Shown here piece by piece: positions 5,362 to 5,694 of a stretch of DNA of 5,694 nucleotides (the first letter of the stretch is position 1; the number at the start of each line of letters is the position of its first letter). The position numbers were made by a program, and so were the translations under genes. The DNA comes from Rhizobiaceae bacterium (GTDB lineage: Bacteria > Pseudomonadota > Alphaproteobacteria > Rhizobiales > Rhizobiaceae), in assembly GCA_028865845.1 (NCBI GenBank), contig JAGWJK010000345.1:1-5694 (forward strand), written 5' to 3'. Below the pieces are notes generated by a model that had not been told where the DNA came from, did not search any database, and saw nothing but the letters and a program-made list of their open reading frames with translations.

Positions 5362-5694
5362 CTCCTTTCGGCGAGGCTGTGCGCAAACTCAGGGAACGCA
5401 AGGGCGTTTCGCAGAAGCAGATGGCGGCGGCACTGAATGTGACTCCGGCTTACTTATCCGCCTTGGAACACGGAAAACGCGGCACGCCGACTTTCGATCT
5501 CTTGCAGCGCATCGCCGGATACTTCAACATCATCTGGGATGAAGCTGAGGATTTGTTCCTTTTAGCGCGCTTTTCCGACCCTCGCGTAGTGATCGATACA
5601 TCGGGTCTTGCGCCGGAATATACAGCTCTAGTCAACCGGCTTGCCGCGCGTATCCGCAAACTGGATGCGGCAACGATAGAGGAACTTTCGCAGG
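5358..5694 (+). CDS. XRE-family helix-turn-helix regulator, partial (runs off right edge)
   Basis: Starting at GTG 5358, 112 codons are visible before the window ends. The N-terminal domain is a clear Cro/C1-type helix-turn-helix at about residues 4-62: FGEAVRKLRERKGVSQKQMAAALNV, the turn, then TPAYLSALEHGKRGTPTFDLLQRIAGYF. SQKQMAAALNVTPAYLSALEHG (18-39) covers the two DNA-contacting helices. The remainder, rich in hydrophobic and Arg/Lys residues, continues as a helical region (LVNRLAARIRKL) and has no enzyme motif I recognise. The GTG overlaps the stop of the Smr gene (GTGA), so it is the distal gene of the overlapping set. Codons such as TTA (twice), CTA, ATA and GTA are commoner here than in its neighbours. 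Its target is unknown; self-control of the operon is only a guess. Confidence 0.88.
   Translation, partial: MTPFGEAVRKLRERKGVSQKQMAAALNVTPAYLSALEHGKRGTPTFDLLQRIAGYFNIIWDEAEDLFLLARFSDPRVVIDTSGLAPEYTALVNRLAARIRKLDAATIEELSQ

Noticed and set aside
5282..5542. An 86-codon + strand open frame bridging the Smr gene and the regulator
   Set aside because: It is out of frame with both real genes, which have clear domains and a ribosome-binding site supporting the GTG start.

Overview
The window looks like chromosomal core DNA from an alphaproteobacterium of the order Rhizobiales, most likely a Rhizobium-type organism. The DNA is GC-rich. Genes are tightly packed with overlapping stops and starts. The protein set (AroE, CoaE, DnaQ, SecB, FxsA, a Tim44-like TimA, MltA, an Smr-domain protein and an XRE regulator) is one I recognise from rhizobial chromosomes. 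I see no phage, insertion sequence, CRISPR, tRNA or rRNA signal.

Layout. Bases 1-1561 (+): the 3' end of aroE, then coaE and dnaQ, joined by a 1-base overlap and a 1-base gap, so almost certainly one transcript. Bases 1601-1637: a strong hairpin with T-rich flanks on both sides, serving as a shared terminator for dnaQ (+) and the convergent secB (-). Bases 1661-2772 (-): fxsA followed by secB, separated by about 100 bases that hold a hairpin and a weak promoter candidate. Bases 2773-2969: the divergent intergenic region, with a degenerate palindromic repeat and a good promoter candidate for the rightward genes. Bases 2970-5694 (+): timA, mltA, an Smr-domain gene and an XRE-type regulator. Each overlaps the next by 1-4 bases. 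The last gene runs off the window.

Function. The left block combines shikimate synthesis (AroE), the last step of coenzyme A synthesis (CoaE) and replication proofreading (DnaQ). The middle block is a protein-export chaperone (SecB) and a small inner-membrane protein (FxsA). The right block joins a membrane-anchored Tim44-like protein, a lytic transglycosylase-family protein, an Smr-domain protein and a regulator. The individual genes are ordinary housekeeping or conserved genes, and I do not see a new defence or mobile system.

The most surprising signal is a textbook intrinsic-terminator structure lying inside the start of the mltA coding region, about 50 bases after the timA stop: a perfect 12-bp stem, a 4-base loop and five T. 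It could end timA transcripts early or make mltA expression depend on translation coupling. Second, the mltA product has no visible signal peptide or lipobox although the family acts in the cell envelope.
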